Shown here: positions 15,282-17,164 of the stretch, one piece after another
Layout: each line of letters opens with the position of its first letter
Position numbering within the stretch: position 1 is the stretch's first letter
From: Spirochaetales bacterium
Lineage (GTDB): Bacteria > Spirochaetota > Spirochaetia > Sphaerochaetales > Sphaerochaetaceae
Assembly (NCBI GenBank): GCA_012519125.1
Contig: JAAYQY010000357.1
Location: 1-17,164, forward strand
Length of the DNA: 17,164 nt
Reading direction: 5' to 3'
The notes under the pieces: generated by a model
What the model was told of the DNA's origin: nothing
Seen by the model: only the letters and a program-made list of their open reading frames with translations
Database searches by the model: none
Made by a program: the position numbers and the translations under genes

Positions 15282-16261
15282 TGGGTGTCAAGGAAGGGCG
15301 CATCGAACTGGTCGTAACAGGCTTGGGCGGAGAGAAGCGACGGTTGGATGCATACGTAGGCCAAGCTGTCACCGAAATTTCCCGTTCCACCCTCAGCGAT
15401 GAGAAGACCGTACTCCATCTGAATGGCAAGCTTGTCAAGAAGAGCAAACAGGTAGGGGATGGCGACCGAATCCAGGTAACCTATGCAGAAACATTTTTTG
15501 ATGGGTTGAAACCACAAAAGATTGATTTGGATGTATTGTACGAAGATGCTGATATGCTGGTCATCAACAAGGAGCAGGGCATGGTCGTGCATCCAGGGGC
15601 TGGCAATAGTGAAGGGACGGTGGTGAATGCACTCTTGTATCGCTATGGGGAGCACTTTGCCGATGAACTCAGTGCCGGGGAAGATGAGGAAGAGGCAGAA
15701 AGCGAGGGAGAGGGTGTTCGTCCAGGTATCGTACACCGTCTGGATAAGGATACCAGCGGGGTGTTGGTTATTGCCCGCAGCCGTGTGGCACACCGACATC
15801 TCAGTGAACAATTCAAGGAACGTACCACCAAAAAGATTTATATTGCTCTGGCAAAAGGTCAGTTCGCTGCACAAGGCGGGATGATCGAGGCAAATCTGAA
15901 GCGGGACAGCTCCGATCGCAAACGATTCACCACCTGCAGCAGTGCAGAAGGAAGGAGAGCAAAGACGGAGTACCAGGTTCTGCGACAATACAAAACCTGT
16001 GCCTTGCTCAGAATCACCTTGCATACCGGGCGTACCCATCAGATACGGGTCCATATGAAATCGATCGGACACCCGTTGTTAGGTGATCCAATCTATGGAC
16101 GTGAGGATGGGCAGACACTGATGCTGCACGCGCTTCAGCTTGAGGTGGAAAGCCCCTCTACAGGCAAGAGGATCCGCTGTACAGCTCCGCTTCCCAAGCG
16201 ATTTTCTGCCTACTTGGCCACTACTCCTCATCTCTCCAGTGTTCGCGCTCGGTTTCGATAG
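15281..16261 (+). CDS. rluD: RluD-family 23S rRNA pseudouridine synthase
   Basis: This 326-residue enzyme isomerises uridines in structured RNA, in RluD's case in helix 69 of 23S rRNA. An S4 RNA-binding domain spans about residues 19-68 (RRLDAYV, then LHLNGKLVKKSKQVGDGD). The catalytic domain follows, with VINKEQGMVVHPG, the active-site loop GIVHRLDKDTSGVLV (Asp155) and TGRTHQIRVHM, then HPLLGDPIYG. An acidic insert (about 132-145, mostly Glu and Asp) stands just before the catalytic loop, where relatives have a short linker. RluA or RluC specificity cannot be excluded. It is the last gene of the operon; its 3' end overlaps the convergent MBL gene by 41 bp, with no terminator seen. Confidence 0.92.
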   Translation: MGVKEGRIELVVTGLGGEKRRLDAYVGQAVTEISRSTLSDEKTVLHLNGKLVKKSKQVGDGDRIQVTYAETFFDGLKPQKIDLDVLYEDADMLVINKEQGMVVHPGAGNSEGTVVNALLYRYGEHFADELSAGEDEEEAESEGEGVRPGIVHRLDKDTSGVLVIARSRVAHRHLSEQFKERTTKKIYIALAKGQFAAQGGMIEANLKRDSSDRKRFTTCSSAEGRRAKTEYQVLRQYKTCALLRITLHTGRTHQIRVHMKSIGHPLLGDPIYGREDGQTLMLHALQLEVESPSTGKRIRCTAPLPKRFSAYLATTPHLSSVRARFR

Positions 16262-16829
16262 TTCCAAGCTGCAAAAGGTCATGGTTGAACATACGCTCAA
16301 TGCGCAATTTGCTCGCTGTCCCGTGCCCCGGGAAGAGCAGGATGTTCTCATCAAGATTCATCAAGCGCTGGCTGATTGAGTTTATCAGGAGGGCTTGTTC
16401 GCGGTATCCGGGCGTAGAGCCTATTCTTCCGCACAGCAAGGTATCACCAGTAAACAAGGCATGGTCAATCTTGAAAACCATACTATCCAGACTATGGCCT
16501 GGAACATGTATCACTTCCACCGAAAGGTTGCAAATGTTCAGCACATCCCTATCTTCCAGACTCTCATAAGCGAACTCATAGGCACTGAAGGACGAGGCAT
16601 GCACTGTCACATCATAGATTTTGCGCAAGGTACCCAACCCTTCAATATGAGCGGTATGTCGGTGGGTCAGCAGGACATGCTTGAGCTTGTAGTGATTGGA
16701 TTCAATGAGGTGGATAAGCTCAAGATCCACATGGCCAGGGTCAATGAGCAAAGCCTCAGAGCCGTGTTTGGGCGCCACCAGATAGGTATTGCAAAACCCG
16801 ACCACACTGAAGTGCTGGTAGATGTTCAA
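16221..16829 (-). CDS. metallo-beta-lactamase-fold protein with altered metal motif
   Basis: This 202-residue protein belongs to the glyoxalase II-like branch of the MBL superfamily. It has LLIDPG, the histidine motif THRHTAHIEG (H56, H58, H61), VPGHS (H112), FTGDTL (D129) and FPGHG (H169). The metal motif is normally HxHxDH; here the Asp is Ala60, removing a ligand of the second metal and the usual base. It may be a one-metal enzyme or a non-hydrolytic relative. The start is a TTG at 16829 with GAGGAGG seven bases before it; no ATG lies near. It overlaps the stop of the pentapeptide gene by three bases (TTGA), so the two are coupled. Confidence 0.85.
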   Translation of the reverse strand: MNIYQHFSVVGFCNTYLVAPKHGSEALLIDPGHVDLELIHLIESNHYKLKHVLLTHRHTAHIEGLGTLRKIYDVTVHASSFSAYEFAYESLEDRDVLNICNLSVEVIHVPGHSLDSMVFKIDHALFTGDTLLCGRIGSTPGYREQALLINSISQRLMNLDENILLFPGHGTASKLRIERMFNHDLLQLGTIETEREHWRDEE

Positions 16830-17164
16830 TGGCGAGCCTCCTCATAATTTGAGTAGCGGAAAGAGACCCTGCGTTGGTCGGTATAGACGAAATCAGCTTT
16901 TTTCAGGTTGCAATCCTCAAAGTCAGTGTCCCTGAGGAAGCTGGAATTGAAGGTGGAGAAATAGAGGTCGCAATCACTGAAATTGCAACGGAACGTATCA
17001 ATGCCGCAAAAATTGGTGTGGATGATGACCGATCCGGAAAAATCGCAATCAATCATCTTGCTTCCTGAGAAAACACTGTAGCGGCAGAGAATGTTGTTGA
17101 ACTTGCAGTTCTCAAAAAGGCAGAAATCAAAAAAGGTGTTGAGCAGCGTTGTATGGGAAAAGTC
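16826..17164 (-). CDS. pentapeptide-repeat protein (5' end outside the window)
   Basis: The visible 112 residues are the C-terminal part of a right-handed beta-helix of five-residue repeats: units such as CDFSG, TNFCG, CNFSD, CDLYF, TDFED, CNLKK and ADFVY run almost without a break, with Phe or Leu at the centre of each. The frame stays open to the window edge and already shows repeats there, so the gene starts beyond it; the ATG at 17056 is internal. It is unusually rich in Phe and Cys. Pentapeptide proteins can be DNA mimics protecting gyrase or simple scaffolds, and the sequence does not say which. The downstream MBL gene overlaps its stop. Confidence 0.85.
   Translation of the reverse strand, partial: DFSHTTLLNTFFDFCLFENCKFNNILCRYSVFSGSKMIDCDFSGSVIIHTNFCGIDTFRCNFSDCDLYFSTFNSSFLRDTDFEDCNLKKADFVYTDQRRVSFRYSNYEEARH

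Noticed and set aside
15173..16072. 299-codon open frame on the minus strand
   Set aside because: It is antisense to rluD and crosses into the small membrane protein gene; it has no family features.

Overview
The window is ordinary, densely packed bacterial chromosome with roughly half G+C. It holds about 14 protein genes, one tRNA and a partial gene at the right edge. There are no insertion sequences, CRISPR arrays or phage genes. The gene set and the protein styles suggest a free-living, sugar-fermenting spirochaete of the Sphaerochaeta kind; this is an inference from recognition, not a demonstrated placement.

Layout, left to right. (1) RNase HI heads a tightly coupled operon with two half-size chromate-transport proteins (121-1663). 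(2) On the minus strand, an unusually long uracil phosphoribosyltransferase gene is coupled to a TPR lipoprotein gene (1608-3268). The lipoprotein gene runs 56 bp into the end of the chromate operon. (3) Adenylate kinase is divergent from the uracil enzyme and converges on a LacI-type repressor gene. That repressor is divergent from a cytoplasmic GH13 maltodextrin hydrolase (4061-7118). A 10-bp palindrome at the predicted start of the hydrolase transcript looks like the repressor's operator. (4) A hairpin terminator is followed by an IMP dehydrogenase (7224-8732). Its key residues fall at exactly the numbers I recall for the Tritrichomonas foetus enzyme. (5) A 1479-residue cytosolic c-di-GMP protein (8804-13243) carries many PAS-like regions, an intact GGDEF, a degenerate GGDEF and an intact EAL. 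(6) tRNA-Val(UAC) has its own terminator. (7) A four-gene overlapping operon follows (13434-16261): a CmpB-like membrane protein, a YggS-type PLP protein, a small membrane protein and an RluD-type pseudouridine synthase. (8) On the minus strand, a pentapeptide-repeat protein (cut by the window edge) overlaps a metallo-beta-lactamase-fold protein that has lost the Asp of HxHxDH.

Working together: the uracil phosphoribosyltransferase, adenylate kinase and IMP dehydrogenase all serve nucleotide salvage and balance, but they sit in separate transcription units. The LacI/GH13 pair is a self-contained sugar switch. The large GGDEF/EAL protein is the main signalling element. Nothing here forms an obvious defence island or biosynthetic cluster. 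The best leads are single-protein oddities (IMP dehydrogenase, extended uracil phosphoribosyltransferase, degenerate MBL) and shared promoter elements.
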